Shown piece after piece: positions 10,781 to 59,023 of a stretch of 64,000 bases of DNA. Numbering within the stretch: the stretch's first letter is position 1; every line of letters starts with the position of its first letter. Where the stretch lies: contig CM060484.1 of the NCBI GenBank assembly GCA_030544235.1, forward strand, positions 14,367,031 to 14,431,030, given 5' to 3'. Position numbers and translations under genes: made by a program. The stretch is from Lepturacanthus savala. Taxonomy: Eukaryota > Chordata > Actinopteri > Scombriformes > Trichiuridae. Under the pieces are notes generated by a model. That model did not search any database. It was not told the origin of the DNA and was given only the letters and a program-made list of their open reading frames with translations.

Positions 10781-11066
10781 TTATATATATATACACATAT
10801 ATATACACATATATATACACATATATATACACACATATATATACACATATATATACACATATATATACACATATATATACACATATATATACACATATAT
10901 ATACACATATATATACACATATATATACACATATATATACACATATATATACACATATATATACACATATATATACACATATATATACACATATATATAC
11001 ACATATATATACACATATATATACACATATATATACACATATATATACACATATATATACACATAT
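10781..11066 (+). repeat. 12-bp minisatellite, unit ACACATATATAT, about 23 copies
   Basis: Nearly perfect tandem array of a 12-base unit with one 14-base variant near 10831 (an extra AC). Since 12 is divisible by three, every frame stays open and codes repetitive Ile/Tyr/Val/Cys/His strings, so open frames here are artefacts. The array directly abuts the dispersed repeat that follows. Confidence 0.97.
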
Positions 11067-11069
11067 AGA

Positions 11070-11380
11070 GTAGGGCGACAAGGTGGTGCAGGGGTTAGCG
11101 CTGTTACCTCACAGCAAGAAGGTTGCAGGTTCAAGACCTCCTTGGGTCCTGGGTCTGGGACCTTTCTGTGTGGAGTTTGTATCTTCTCCCCGTGTATCTG
11201 TTGAGGTTAATTGGAGACTCTAAATTGCCTGTAGGTGTGAGTGAATGGTGTGTGCCCCACGATTGGCTGGCGACCATCTGGGGTGTATCCCTGCCTCTCG
11301 CCGTAACACGCTGGGATAGGCTCCAGCAGACCCCTGCAACCCTAATGAGGAATAAGCAGGTATAGAAAATGACTGACTGA
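11070..11380 (+). mobile_element. Dispersed fish retroelement (L2/SINE-like), copy 1, internally deleted
   Basis: Reads GGTGCAGGGGTTAGCGCTG, CACAGCAAGAAGGTTGCAGG, TTTCTGTGTGGAGTTTG, CTGGGATAGGCTCCAGCAGA and ends in AATAAGCAGGTATAGAAAAT followed by GACTGACTGAC. Copy 2 lies inverted at 23405-23761. Compared with it, about 60 bp are missing here between CCCCGTGT and GAGGTTAATTGG. A 7-bp ACATATA flanks both sides as a possible target duplication, but it overlaps the minisatellite. The label L2-type is from memory of the tail and is tentative. Confidence 0.8.
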
Positions 11381-11383
11381 CAT

Positions 11384-11841
11384 ATACAGTACAGTTGACT
11401 ATTTACATTGTAGATTCTCACTGAAGGCATCAAAACTATGAATGAACACAAAAAAAGGCGAAATAACTGAAAACATGTTTTATATTATAGTTTCTTCAAA
11501 ATAGCCCTTTGCTCTTATTGATACAGCAAGAAATTCCACTAATTAATCCTGATAAGGCACAACTATGAAGTGAAAACCATTTCAGGTGACTACCTCTTGA
11601 AGCTCATCAAGAAAATGCCAAGAGTGAAAAGTAATCAGAGCAAAGGGTGGCTATTTTGAAGAAACTAGAATATAAAACATGTTTTCACTTATTTCACCTT
11701 TTTTTAAGTACATAACACTATAAACATGTGTTCATTCATAGTTTTGATACCTTCAGTGAGAATCTACAGTGTAAATAGTCATGAAAATAAAGAAATCACA
11801 TTGAATGAGAAGGTGTGTCCAAACTTTTGGCCTGTACTGTA
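11384..11841. mobile_element. Palindromic Tc1/mariner-type remnant
   Basis: Long inverted arms: GACTATTTACATTGTAGATT, CTCACTGAAGGCATCAAAAC and GTTTCTTCAAAATAGCCC on the left return in reverse as GGCTATTTTGAAGAAAC, GTTTTGATACCTTCAGTGAG and AATCTACAGTGTAAATAGTC on the right. The right arm continues for about 55 bp to GGTGTGTCCAAACTTTTGG and CCTGTACTGTA, the terminal sequence of a widespread fish Tc1-like family; the matching part of the left arm is deleted. No transposase frame survives. Confidence 0.85.
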
Positions 11842-14800
11842 TATATATGTATTCAGAAATTATGAGGAAGATAAATTTACTATAATCAGGGTATGATTGT
11901 GGGGAGTGCTGCAAAAAGATTACTCTGTGATTACTTTATTGATGTATTATTACAAAGTATTTCTAAATGTTTTCTGAAACTTCCTCTGCATTCTTGTTCT
12001 ACATGTCCCTGGCTACTCCTATGGATATTTCCAAGTGAATTGACTGTACCTTCAAATAATTATCAATAATTGTCAATATTTTCAGAACAGGGGTTTAAGG
12101 GCAATCTATAAAACACACTATACAGTACTCAAAAAATACTGACACATGGGTGTAGTATGTTGAAGTGATACAGAGCAATTACCTATTATTTAATCATAGG
12201 ATTATTTTAAAATGGTACAGTCTACTACCAGATTAACCAGAAATAAATTAATAAAGTTTGACGGCACATTGTAGTATTTCATATTTCTATTAAATACTGG
12301 GAAATCATTAAAATGGCTATTCTGCAAATGCAGTTCAGTTCTTGTTTCAGATAGGCCTGTGGCCTATGTTACATAGCCTAAATGTAAAGATAGACGTTTC
12401 CATGCCTTGTTTATAACCTACTGTTGGCCCACTGTTTACTGTTTGGTATTTTTACTGAATAAAATGTTTCCCCCCGGTTTTAAAAAAAAATAACAAATGC
12501 AACCTGACTGTAATAATATAACTCAGAATATGGTATACTTTTACTTTTGATACTCCAGACTACATTTTAAATATTTTTAGACAACTGCATTTCTACTTTT
12601 ACATTCTTTTCTACCACTGCCATGTTTAAGCATAGACAGACACGAATTAGACAGTATTGTCACATTAACAAAAGCCATTCTGAGAGGGATTTAGAGCAGG
12701 TACAGCTGTAGGCTGTGTTTGTAGGCAGCATAGTATTTAAACCCTCTGTTTCCATGTTTAGTATGAACACAAGATGCACAGCTAATGTAACGTGACCAGA
12801 CATTGTAAGTGCTTTAATTGTAACCAGAGAGCACAGGTTACTGAGCAGTTTTTGCAGTAGAGCCTGATGAATAAATAACAACCAAGGCTGTTCCTTTCTG
12901 TTTGTTAAGGCGGACCTTCCTGCATTCAAGAGGCTTTAAGGTGGAGGGAGAAGGGCAGACAGGAAGAATCCAATTTTCAATTCAATTGTGGAGCAAAGCC
13001 AAAATCCATGAAATGTACAGATACCCACATAATATGACTAAATCAGACTGCTGAAGCCCCTATAAGCTTCAGATACACTTTTAAATATTATATATATTTG
13101 CACAAAAATACTCTGTGCACACACTGTGGATTTTGGCTGCTATCACTTACACAGAAAGCACATTTGAAGGGAAAGCTAACTGACACACAGGCAGGAATAT
13201 TCCAGCACAGAAACACTGCTTATATTTTGTGTGTCTGCTTTTATCCAAAGCAACGTACACTACAAAGCCGTGTAGGGTAGGGGTGAAAAGAATAAAAAAA
13301 ATAAATAAAAAGGGCATCAGCTGTATGGGACAGGGCACCAGTGCACAATGCATCTGTCCACTCATTTGATTCTGTTTGCCTGTAAGAGCTGATGAGTGCA
13401 AAAGAGCTGTTTGGGATTGTGTGTTTTGTTATTAATAACAACATGAATATTAAATTAACAATAATAAAACAACTGACAACTAAGAAACATCAACATTTAC
13501 AAGTGAGCTGAGCCACAATGCAGCCAACAACAAACATATCAGGAACTCTAACTGCACACATCCTGTGCTGTGCTGCGTTCAGTCCTATCAGCTGCTGTCG
13601 TACTTCCTGTGCTGTTCTGAAGTGGCCTGTGAGCCTCCATAGGGTCAGTGACACTGGTGACACCGCCAGGGAGCTTTCACTGCAGAGTGAAAGCCTCAGT
13701 GGGAGATGGCAGATGACACAATTATGTGTCAGTCAGTTTCTTTTGCCTCCACCAGCTTCTTCCTATTGCTCCTGGAAGCAAAGCAGCGCTTTCTGTGGGG
13801 TCCTGTGATTACGGGTTCAGGAACAACCCCGGAAACAAAACCTGCCATTGTGGAGACACTAATCTGGGGATTTGGACTATTCTGGCAAATGATCAGCAAA
13901 TGACAGGAAGTGATCTACACAGGTTTACAGTGATAAGGTTTTAAGCTGCAGCAATTTCACATGCAAAGTTTTTTTTTTTTTTTACATACTCATGCAAAAT
14001 ATATGATTCGGACTGGTCTGTTGCTTTTGAAGACGTTATCTGCCATCTGTTAACTACTGAATAATTTCTCCTCAACACATATAACACCAAGTAGAATGCA
14101 CATGGTTTCTAAACAGAATACTTTATATTTGAGTGAGTGTTAACCATATATTACATGATTCATACCAAACATACTACTCTCTCATGGAGTATATGCTTAG
14201 CATTTGTGCTATTTTTGATCATAATTTCACTATAATATTAATAAACAAACCAAAACTGTTAATAAAATTGTCACTCTGGAGGATTTTGTTCCTTGAGTTA
14301 TGGTTTGCTGATAGAGAGCATAGATTTACATTTACATTTGGTCACACAGTACACACACACATACACTCTGTTAAGAAAATATGTTAAGAAAATTTAACAG
14401 GAAAATAATGTCTTTAAGCACAAAGCATTCACCAAACCATTGATATTACAAAGGACACTAGGAATCTGTAATGATGCATTAAATTATACATTAACTGATC
14501 ACATTTATAACCCATTAAATCTAACAGGTTCTCAGTGGATTTAGGGAGCAGAGAAAATAGAGGCCTCTGTCCTTTGTCTGAGGAAGTCCTCATTAGAGAG
14601 TTAAACCACACTCTTTGTTAGGAAATGTAGGATTTAAATAACAATGGCAATGCTAATGGGTCCATTTAGAAGTGCACAATGGGAACCTGTAGGATGTTAA
14701 TGGGTCACTGAGGCTGTGAATAGCCTATCACATGAGTCAGCACAAATATTTGGCCAGTGAATTATATGATGCTGCTGTAAACATATCTTGGATGTTACAG

Positions 14801-15400
14801 CAAGTTGATCTGAAGTTGATTTGCTAGAGCCTGCAACTGAAATAATCCATGGTTTGATCAATATACACCTGTGCTGAATGCAGTTTGAGCTGCCTTCTTA
14901 CCTCGTAGGCCATCATTTTTCAGGATTTTGTGATCCTAAACAGGCCTAATAAGATAAGACAAATAACAGTTGTCCATGGAGGATCTGGGCATCTAAAGAT
15001 GTTTGCATTGGCTGTGGCACATTAGTGGGGAAAGGGAGAGTGGCTGGTCACCTCCTGGTGTGACACCAGGGCTTAGTTAAACGAAGCCTGTCACGTCATG
15101 GTGTTTATTCATAACCCTGAAAAGCACAAAGCACACCACATTAACACATGAACAAGACGTCTGCCGAGGCGACAGCATGCTGGGGAAACATCATGTGGTT
15201 GAACATGCTGTGCACTAAAAGACATGATTATTATGTCTACGTTACCATCCAGTGAGCCTGATTATCCTGCATTTCATCTGTAATGTCAGAAATGATGGAA
15301 ATGCACTCAGCAAGATTCCGCTTTTTAAAAATTTGATTCATGATCATTTGAGACGATAATTGACAAAGGATCTTAAGATTACCCCTCTTCAGGAACCTAC
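11842..15400. other. Intergenic AT-rich stretch, no gene seen
   Basis: Contains a fragment of the TACTTTTACTTAAG repeat family at about 12530-12625, a short fish repeat motif at 13208-13262 (CTTTTATCCAAAGCAACGTA), and a 15-T run near 13970. I see no exon-like or RNA-like structure. Confidence 0.6.
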
Positions 15401-17350
15401 AATAAATACAGACTATGCATCTGTTTTATTTGTTGGCACAATTCTGTGCACACAGGCCACATACTCACCCTCAACAATGCAGAAAGACTAAAACCTTTAT
15501 TTCAGATTGCTTCAACATGGTCCAGTGTGGTCCAGGGAAGAGAGGGCACTTGCTGTCCCGAGGACTTTGCCACATTCATTTGAGGAGCGGCCCTTTCTCA
15601 TTATTAACAGACACACTAAATGATGGCCCCCCAAACAATACAGAACAGATCCCTTTATGTGCACAAGTACTCAACGTTTCAGCAACTACAGCGTGCCCTC
15701 CACCACTCCCTCTCCTTTTCAGATACCTGCACATAAGTGAAAGATGTGGAGCACACAAAGGATATCCTCAACTTTCCTTTTCTCCCCATTCTGTGAAACT
15801 GGCCCATTTTAAAGCTTTTATTTGTGCAAAGCCTCTCATTAACTCTGCTCATGCTGCCCCCCTCATGCTTGCCATTGCTTAAGTACTGGGTGTTGCAAAA
15901 AAAGCTACCAATTAGTCCCTCATCAGCTCCAATTAGAGGAGACAAAGCCTGAGTAAAGATAACTAAATGAGAGGGAGAGGTGGAAGGGTGATGGCTGTGT
16001 GTTCCTGTGTGTGTGTGTGTGTACATGCGTGGAGGCCGGGCTGCCACAGCATAGTTTGCAATCACTGAAGAACCTTGCGGCCATTCAGTTTGACCCACTG
16101 CAGCACAGGTCTATTCACTCTCTAGGCTCCTCAGCGGACCCTTTTCTCAGGGCCAAGTGTTGTTGTGCTGGGAAGACCGGCCCCCCAGGAGTCCCAGAAA
16201 GAGAGCCATTCAATCCTCTTTACCTGTTTGCAGCGTATAAAGCTGTAAGAGCCAAGCCGATCTCTCATTATTGTCTCCTTCACTCTCAATACTTCCTTAA
16301 ACTTAGGCCTCAACAAGCGCAAGCCCTTTTACAAGGGGGGAAACAGGGGATGTATGTTAAGGGGGTGCCTTTCGCCTCATTAGAATTGAATTTGCACTGT
16401 CTTGTAATTATGTTGGAGGGCAACAATGTACTTTTTTCATCATAATCTTCACTGAATAGAGGATTTTTGGGGCAGTTAATTTGCTGCCCACACTAATGCA
16501 TTAATTAATGAATTGGGTAACACTAATTTTCTCTATGCCGCCTCTCTCTGTTTGTTTCCTCCATCTGTTTCCAACAGTTCTGGGCAGCCGCTACTAATAA
16601 AATTACCTCATTAAGGCCTTTATTACAGCACAGTAACTCACTCATTCATTCACTATTAAACATTTGCTTTGAAAACGGGGCCTGGATGTGTGACGGTTCC
16701 TATTCAGAGTTGCATCTAAATAATGAGGGGGACAAGCAGGGAGATATAATTAGGAACAAGGGGGTACTTCAGCAAATATTTGAAATCTTTTAAGGCCTGC
16801 GGTGATTAATTACTTCCAGAAGGGATTTTCGGAGAATTTTACTGTCGAGTTTTTTCTGTCCTTGCGGGAAGAGATGACCTAAGCTTTATAAAGGATGTGC
16901 ACAGGACTTTAATTATCAGTCCCTCTTTAAATGAACGCAATTAATAGCATGTACTGTTCTGTGAAAACGGGCTCATTATGAAACAAATACACAACATGTA
17001 AACAATGATGTAGTGTTAAATCTGTTTTTTGTTGTTGATGACATAATTAGAATTGCGATAATATGGATAATTACAATCAGGCTATTGTTGATTTAATTTT
17101 AGATAACAACAAAGGCCATGGATATTGATTGATCACAATGTGCCAAAAATGTTGATGAAGATGATTCATTTGTGTCTAGGAACAAAAAGCTTGGAATAAT
17201 TACTCGGACAAAGAAAGCCTTACTGTTATAATTTAGCTTTTCCCATTTAATATGGTCATTGGCGGCTGGTTTTCACGCTGTTAACGTCTTTGAGAGGAAG
17301 GATATTAGACATTGTGGCACAAGATTTAATTAAATCTAAAGATGAAGCAA
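15400..17350. promoter_or_regulatory. Repeat-poor block between the genes, candidate regulatory sequence
   Basis: Sequence of mixed composition without recognised repeats, lying between the LMAN1 start and the CCBE1 end. The part at 16440-16990 is dense in TAAT and ATTA cores (ATGCATTAATTAATGAATTG, AATTATCAGTCCCTC, ATTAATAGCATG), a texture typical of conserved developmental enhancers. Frames of 139-155 codons cross it on both strands but lack codon bias or a recognisable protein, and one is interrupted by a (GT)n tract. Conservation cannot be judged from one genome. Confidence 0.35.
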
Positions 17351-20350
17351 CAGAGCTTTAATCATGATTGTGTTTTGATTATCTTCATGTGGTTCTCTAT
17401 GAACTACACAGAAAAGTTTAATGAGTTCACACTGCACATATACTGAATATACTGTATGACTGACACCTAGTGGATTCAGAGGGGTACAACAACAGGAGGG
17501 AAGTGTTCTCTATTAATACAGTGAAATATTTCACTAACAGTAAAATCCATTATTTATCACATATTCCAGCTTTAACTAACTTTTTGTTCATAATGAAAAT
17601 GAATTCAACACAGTAAGGGTCCAATGTCGTTAAAATCAGGATTCTGTGAAGTTGATAAAACTATAAAATCACCAATCTACAATCATATTGAGATGATTTT
17701 TGGTGGTTAAAATCACAAATAAATCGTGTAACTAATTAACATGATTGCTCATCTCTTACCAATATTAATGAATACAGTAAAACAGATAGAACAAAATGAC
17801 AATGTAATACTTAATGTCAGCTGATCAACACGCCTGTGACATACTTTGATGCAGAAGTGACTCACCTCAGCTCAAGAGGAAAGTGGGAGGATGCTTATGC
17901 TGATTGATTTCTAACCATCACAGCTTAACATCAGTTGTAGAAGATGAATCCAGATGCTTTAACTAAGGAAAAGTAGCAAATACAGGTATACAAATACTCC
18001 ATTACAACTTGTAATGTCCTGCATTCCAATACTTACAATATTATCAGCAAAATATATTTAAAGTTATCAAAAGTGAAAATATATTCATGCAGTAGACATA
18101 CACATGTCAGTGGTATATTAGATTAATATATATTTTATTATTTATGATTTATTTTTATTACCATTGTATTAACATGTGAGCATTTGCATGTAGTTGATCA
18201 ACATGGAACTATTTTTGGCTGTTGGCTTTTATATTTTAAAAGTACAAAAGACAACATTTCCCAATGAAAGGCATAGTGAAAACGAAATTAATACTTAAGC
18301 ACTGGCACATTAAAATTGTACATTACATACAGCATTAAAGTAAATGCACATATAATTAGCCCAAACCCCATTTGCAAACATTGCTGCAGATATTATAACA
18401 AACCTACATCAAAAATATGAATCATTAAGAATATTAATAAATGAGCTTAAGATCATTAAATATTTTTAATTAACAGACAATGTATAAAATAAATGTTTTC
18501 ATGCTCACTTGACAGCTGTAATGAAACACTTTCTTCTGTGGTTGATGAGGAATACAGAACATGGAAGCACTGGAGCAGTGCTGATATATAGAGACTGTGT
18601 TTTTTTTTGGATTGGGTATTTTCTTTTTATTTTATTGCATGATTTTTTTTATTTATAAAAATGAAAATGAAATCACCTTGTTTTGTTCAGGTTCCCAAGA
18701 TTATATCAGCAACTTCTTTTCTTCCAAATAAAGACACAGTGAGATAAACACAAGACATGAATGATAGAGAGAGGCAAAGGTCAACAACAAAAAATGAGTT
18801 ATAAAAACAAGCATAATGACTTCAGAAAAAGGCTCCACATCCAAAAGTCAGTTGGAAGCCCAGCGCCGAAACCTCATTCCTCCTTCAGAGGTCCAGCCTG
18901 CTCTGCCTCATCCAGCTATGACTTCATATGGCATTATTCAGTTTTTATCAAAAATGGGGCAACCTGAGCGAGATTATGTTAAATGTGGGTTATTTTCCTC
19001 TCTGCGCTGTCAAAAATAATGCCGGTTAAGTGATGCTATTAAACCTTTTTGCATTTCTCTGTTAGTGCATCTGTGACACAGATGATTCAGCCATACTTCA
19101 CATAATACCCAATATGTAGTACATAAGTTATTCTCTACATTACTAGTTTTTTTTTCATTCTTTCATTCTTTTTTTTCAATATTAGTGCTTTGGATGTTTT
19201 GCTTTGAGAAGGTCTCCCTCTGGTGGAGAACAGAACCAAAACATGTAAGAAATTCACACCATGATGCACAAACCACCCCCAGGACTGAATGCATGCAGCC
19301 AAGGGGTGTGAGTTTAGATATGTTGGTCTTAGATTAGAATTGCATTGGATTTCACAATTGTGAAGTGTCAAGTTTACTATGGAAGCTCTGAATTGAACAT
19401 TTCCTGCAATAATTGAATTAAACACCAGTTGGATAGAATTCCCATTCCCGTACATTCCTATGTACGTGATGGGGAACAAAACCCCCTTCAAAACCGTTGC
19501 AAAATGCAAAAATATAATAAGAGGACTCAGCCATAGAAAGTTATTAAATCCAATAAACACTTTCACTAAGCACAAGGAATATTGGTTTTGTCTCCTTTCA
19601 TTTACTATGAAAGTACATTAGGAAAGGATCTTTTAATAGTCAGTATGATCAGAATTGATACTGCATTGTTACTGCAAAACCTGCTTTAGTGTTCACATGG
19701 GCACCTGACAAACTTTAAATATTGTGAACCTATTCTTTAAATTGAAGGCAATATTGCTGTCACGCCTCTCCACATCCTGATAATGAAAAACTTTATCAGG
19801 CATCTAAAGTTAAGTGGACAAATAAGTCCACCAAACTGTGCAGAGACATGAATAAGTTTCTTATCCTTTGTGTCATCAAGTGAATGAAATATGTAATGAA
19901 TTACACGTGTTAGTTTTATCAAAGAAATATTTGAAGTCCAGACAAGATTTATAATTTGATACAGAGCATGAGCATTTCAACACAAACCATTTTAAACTGC
20001 TGCTTATTGAGGGGTATGACAACATCAGAAATAACAGTTTTGAAAAAAAAAAAAAACCTTAAGCAGCTTTGCACGAATTTATCTTCATCTACTTGTTATT
20101 ACTTGGCTGTCATGGCGACTGAACACCACAATGAGATGTCCTACAGATGGAGACTAAAGGCATTAGAGTCACAGAACAGAATTCCCAACACCTCAATCCA
20201 ACATCTGTGCTGCTGTAATCCCTCTAGTGAATTTACGCACGATTATACTATCGATTCAGCATTCAGGAATTGCTCACTTCCTTATATATTTTGAGTGACG
20301 CAGAATATATTAGCATAAAATAATTGGGTAGAAGCGCTTTGATGGTACAC
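17350..20350. other. Intergenic stretch upstream of the CCBE1 3' end
   Basis: AT-rich. An inverted copy of the TACTTTTACTTAAG repeat family is recognisable at about 17950-18320 (TACTCCATTACAACTTGTAA, ATTATCAGCAAAATATATTT). Nothing else is supported; the last part may belong to the CCBE1 3' UTR. Confidence 0.5.
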
Positions 20351-20353
20351 TTC

Positions 20354-20359
20354 TTTAAT
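20354..20359 (-). terminator. Possible CCBE1 polyadenylation signal (ATTAAA)
   Basis: First ATTAAA on the CCBE1 strand downstream of the stop codon, about 230 bp away. No AATAAA occurs closer on that strand. Transcript ends are not visible, so a longer 3' UTR is equally possible. Confidence 0.25.
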
Positions 20360-20590
20360 GTGCTGTGAGGAACCATATATTTCTGAAAATATCCAATAAA
20401 AAAAAAAAACATGCATTTGCACAGTCTACTCATTTTGTTAAAAAATAGTCACACATCTGCATATCATACAAAAATAAACATCTGTGGTCAAAAGGCATAC
20501 AGTACATTCTGTTAAAAAAGACAATTAAATAATAATAATAATAAAAGCAAACCACTTCTGATATTTACACCTCTCAAAGTATTTAAATCC

Positions 20591-56471
<35,881 letters not shown>

Positions 56472-56900
56472 CTCATCGAGTCCAGTCAGCACCTGAGTCC
56501 CGTTAGTAATCCGCACGTGCAGTGACGAGAGCCTCTCGCCGCCGCGGACCCAGCTCCGGTGATTTCCAGCGGCGTTTCTCACCGACGGACCCTCCCACCG
56601 CCCTCACTCAGCCCGCTCCTCCTTGAATGAACTCCCGCTGACTCAACCGCACGAGTCCAATTGACACTTTTTTTTCTCTCTCTCTCACGTGAATGACAAA
56701 ACACCGTAACCGGTAACTTCGCGGCGGCTTTTACAACTAAACTCAAACGCACCTTGAGGTTGGAGCGTTTTAAACCGTTATTGGAAAAGGGAGGAGGAGG
56801 CACGCGCGCGAGCATCCGCGCACGCACGCGCGCGCAAAAAGTCGTGTTAAGCACGTGATGAGTGTCTGCATCTCTGCCGCCACCGCGCGGCTGAGAATCA
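56472..56900 (-). promoter_or_regulatory. CCBE1 promoter and 5' UTR, CpG-rich
   Basis: The DNA around and upstream of exon 1 is rich in CpG, in contrast to the AT-rich surroundings. It holds two palindromic CACGTG E-boxes (56686-56691 and 56852-56857), an inverted CCAAT box (56780-56784) and a CT-rich tract. No TATA box is apparent. An in-frame upstream ATG at 56582 lies in the presumed 5' UTR. Confidence 0.6.
56801..56835 (+). repeat. Alternating purine-pyrimidine CG/CA tract (Z-DNA-prone)
   Basis: CACGCGCGCGAGCATCCGCG followed by CACGCACGCGCGCGC. The alternation favours Z-DNA and sits about 330 bp upstream of the CCBE1 start codon. Confidence 0.75.
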
Positions 56901-56999
56901 TATCGCTACACTGAAGATTCTAGTAAGCAACATTACATTACATTACATAAGCTACGCACTAACTGTGTGAGTACTAAGACCAAGTGATTATTCATTATG

Positions 57000-58300
57000 T
57001 ACGTAGGCTAAAGATTTAGCCATTCGTAATTCTTAAACTGGTTTAATCACGCTGACACCGACTTTAAAAATGAATGAATATGTGGTAGTTTTAACATTTA
57101 ATATTTAACAAAAAAGTGAAAAAAAACTAGCCGATATAATATTTTATAGCAATCTTAGAAAGGTGACATTATTCCTAAAAACAACAGTGATACTATTTAT
57201 GCTTTCAAAAAATACTAATAATATGAGGTAGATAATGAAATTGGTCAAAATGTACAATAATAGGCACTTGAAATATGTAAAGCTCAAAAATATCCTAATG
57301 TAATGTGTAAAATCTCCATATAGGGAATCAAATTTTCCCAGTATTTAGATTGATAGACATAAAAAAAAATCTTATTAAACATGAACATTTACAAAAATTG
57401 GAAAGGTTTCATCTTTTTTTGCTTTGTACATGGAGGGTATTCTTGATTACATGTGACCCATATTTGTTTTAAAAAAATCCACAAGACTAATGATGATGTT
57501 TTCAGGTTGTAATGAGTGATCATTGTGAGAATGTTCCCATCTCAACAAAACAAACAGAGCAGGAAATGTTAAAAATAGTTATAATGGAGTCAGTGTTTTA
57601 GCATTGTATCCCATAAAGCAAGGGAACTTAAAAGAGACAGAGAGAAAAAAAAAAAACTTATAGTAACAAATAATACATTGAAACAGCAGAGGCTGAGTTA
57701 TCCTGACAGCTGATGCACAGAAGAAGTCAGCCAAGTATTATGTTTTAAAATGAATCACAGTCAAAGCTGAGCTGCATGTTAAAAAAAACAACACCAGAGT
57801 TTGTGGATTAATACAGTATCTAGGAAATCAGGAGAATTTGGGGAAACGATGTATCCAGAGATAAAGATCATGTTGTTACCAGTTATTTCACCTATAGAAT
57901 TTATCATGTATTTCGTCATATGTTTTGCCACTTACAGGTTTATACTGCAGATGAGATTGTGTGTGAAACAGGAGATACAGATTCATCAGGGTAGGATGTG
58001 AATGGGTTGGGGGCAGCTGAGTGTCACATTGGAACAGATAACAGGTATTCAGAGTGAAAGTAAGGAATATATACTGCTTACATTAAAACTATTGCACAAG
58101 CAAGACAGATATTGTCAAACAGTAAAAGATAATTACTCACGGTGCAGTTTTCTAGAAAAATCTTCCCCTAAAAAGGATCATATCACATCATCCATAGTAT
58201 ATATTGAGTTAAAAAACACAAAAGCTCCAGTTGTGATCAAGTTTTATTCCATTCCTCATTTTTGCATTCGGCGTGTGTGTTATTAACACCAGCAGGAACA
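57000..58300. other. Upstream intergenic stretch, nothing recognised
   Basis: AT-rich, with scattered short A runs; the 94-codon frame at 58002-58286 shows no recognisable protein. Confidence 0.55.
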
Positions 58301-58956
58301 AACCTTCAAGCTCTCTTTACCCAAACTCCTTCTCAGGGATGAGTGATCTAAGCGACTTCAGGGGTAACTCTACACTGATACACCGCTGACCTTCGATCTG
58401 AATGACCTTGACCTCTGCGCAACCTCTACCAGCAGGCCTGAACCAAGCACGAACGCTGTTGACTGGCACACACAAGAAACCAAGAGTTCTTCAGTTTCTC
58501 AGGAATGCAGTGTGGCATTACAGGGAGCCACGAAGGAGGCTGTAAAGGATATCGCTCCCTGCGAAACCAGAGGACCGTGGTGTCATTACAACCGCTATAC
58601 CGTCACTTGTCAATCCGTGGGGTCAGTTACGTGTGATTTAACTTTATTCGGAGCATGACATTAGTCTCTAATTGCCACTCAGGGGGCACTTAGTACAATA
58701 TTCCCCATTACGGTGTAGAGAGGCTGCTGAAGGCTGTGAATCCGTCTCCTTCCAGTATCGTTTAGCAGGAAAATGACACCTTGAACCTGCTACAATGGGC
58801 CTGCTCAAGCAGGACCGCTTCGAAAACCCGCGTTTCACTCCGTAGCTTCATTGGTCTGCTCCGTTCATTACAGCAGGGCCTCTGTGGCTCAGCAACAGTC
58901 TGAAGGTGCAGTTCAACTTCCAGCCACTTGATGGCCCTTTCAACCAAGAGATCTAA

Positions 58957-59023
58957 CCCCCAATCGCCCACACCCCCCCCCAAACTCCACCCCCAACCCC
59001 CACCCAACCACCCCCCCCACCCC
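58957..59023 (-). other. G-quadruplex-prone tract (G-rich on the CCBE1 coding strand)
   Basis: The plus strand is C-rich with seven or more runs of 3-9 C. Read on the minus strand it is GGGGTGGGGGGGGTGG then TTGGGTGGGGGTTGGGGGTG and further runs of G. This exceeds the four-run rule for G-quadruplexes. It lies about 2.5 kb upstream of the CCBE1 start. Confidence 0.8.

Noticed and set aside
10680..11134. Open frames of 107-133 codons rich in Ile/Tyr/Val/Cys on both strands
   Set aside because: They are translations of the 12-bp minisatellite, whose length keeps every frame open.
15415..15882. 155-codon plus-strand frame
   Set aside because: No family resemblance, overlapped by a long minus-strand frame, and composition fits a noncoding constrained region.
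15999..16445. 148-codon plus-strand frame
   Set aside because: Starts in a (GT)n tract giving CVCVCTCV; no recognisable protein.
19135..19575. 146-codon minus-strand frame downstream of CCBE1
   Set aside because: Hydrophobic, AT-driven composition with poly-Lys end; no homology recognised.
58762..59007. Gly/Trp-rich minus-strand frame beginning MGGGWGWSLGGG
   Set aside because: Shadow of the C-rich quadruplex tract.
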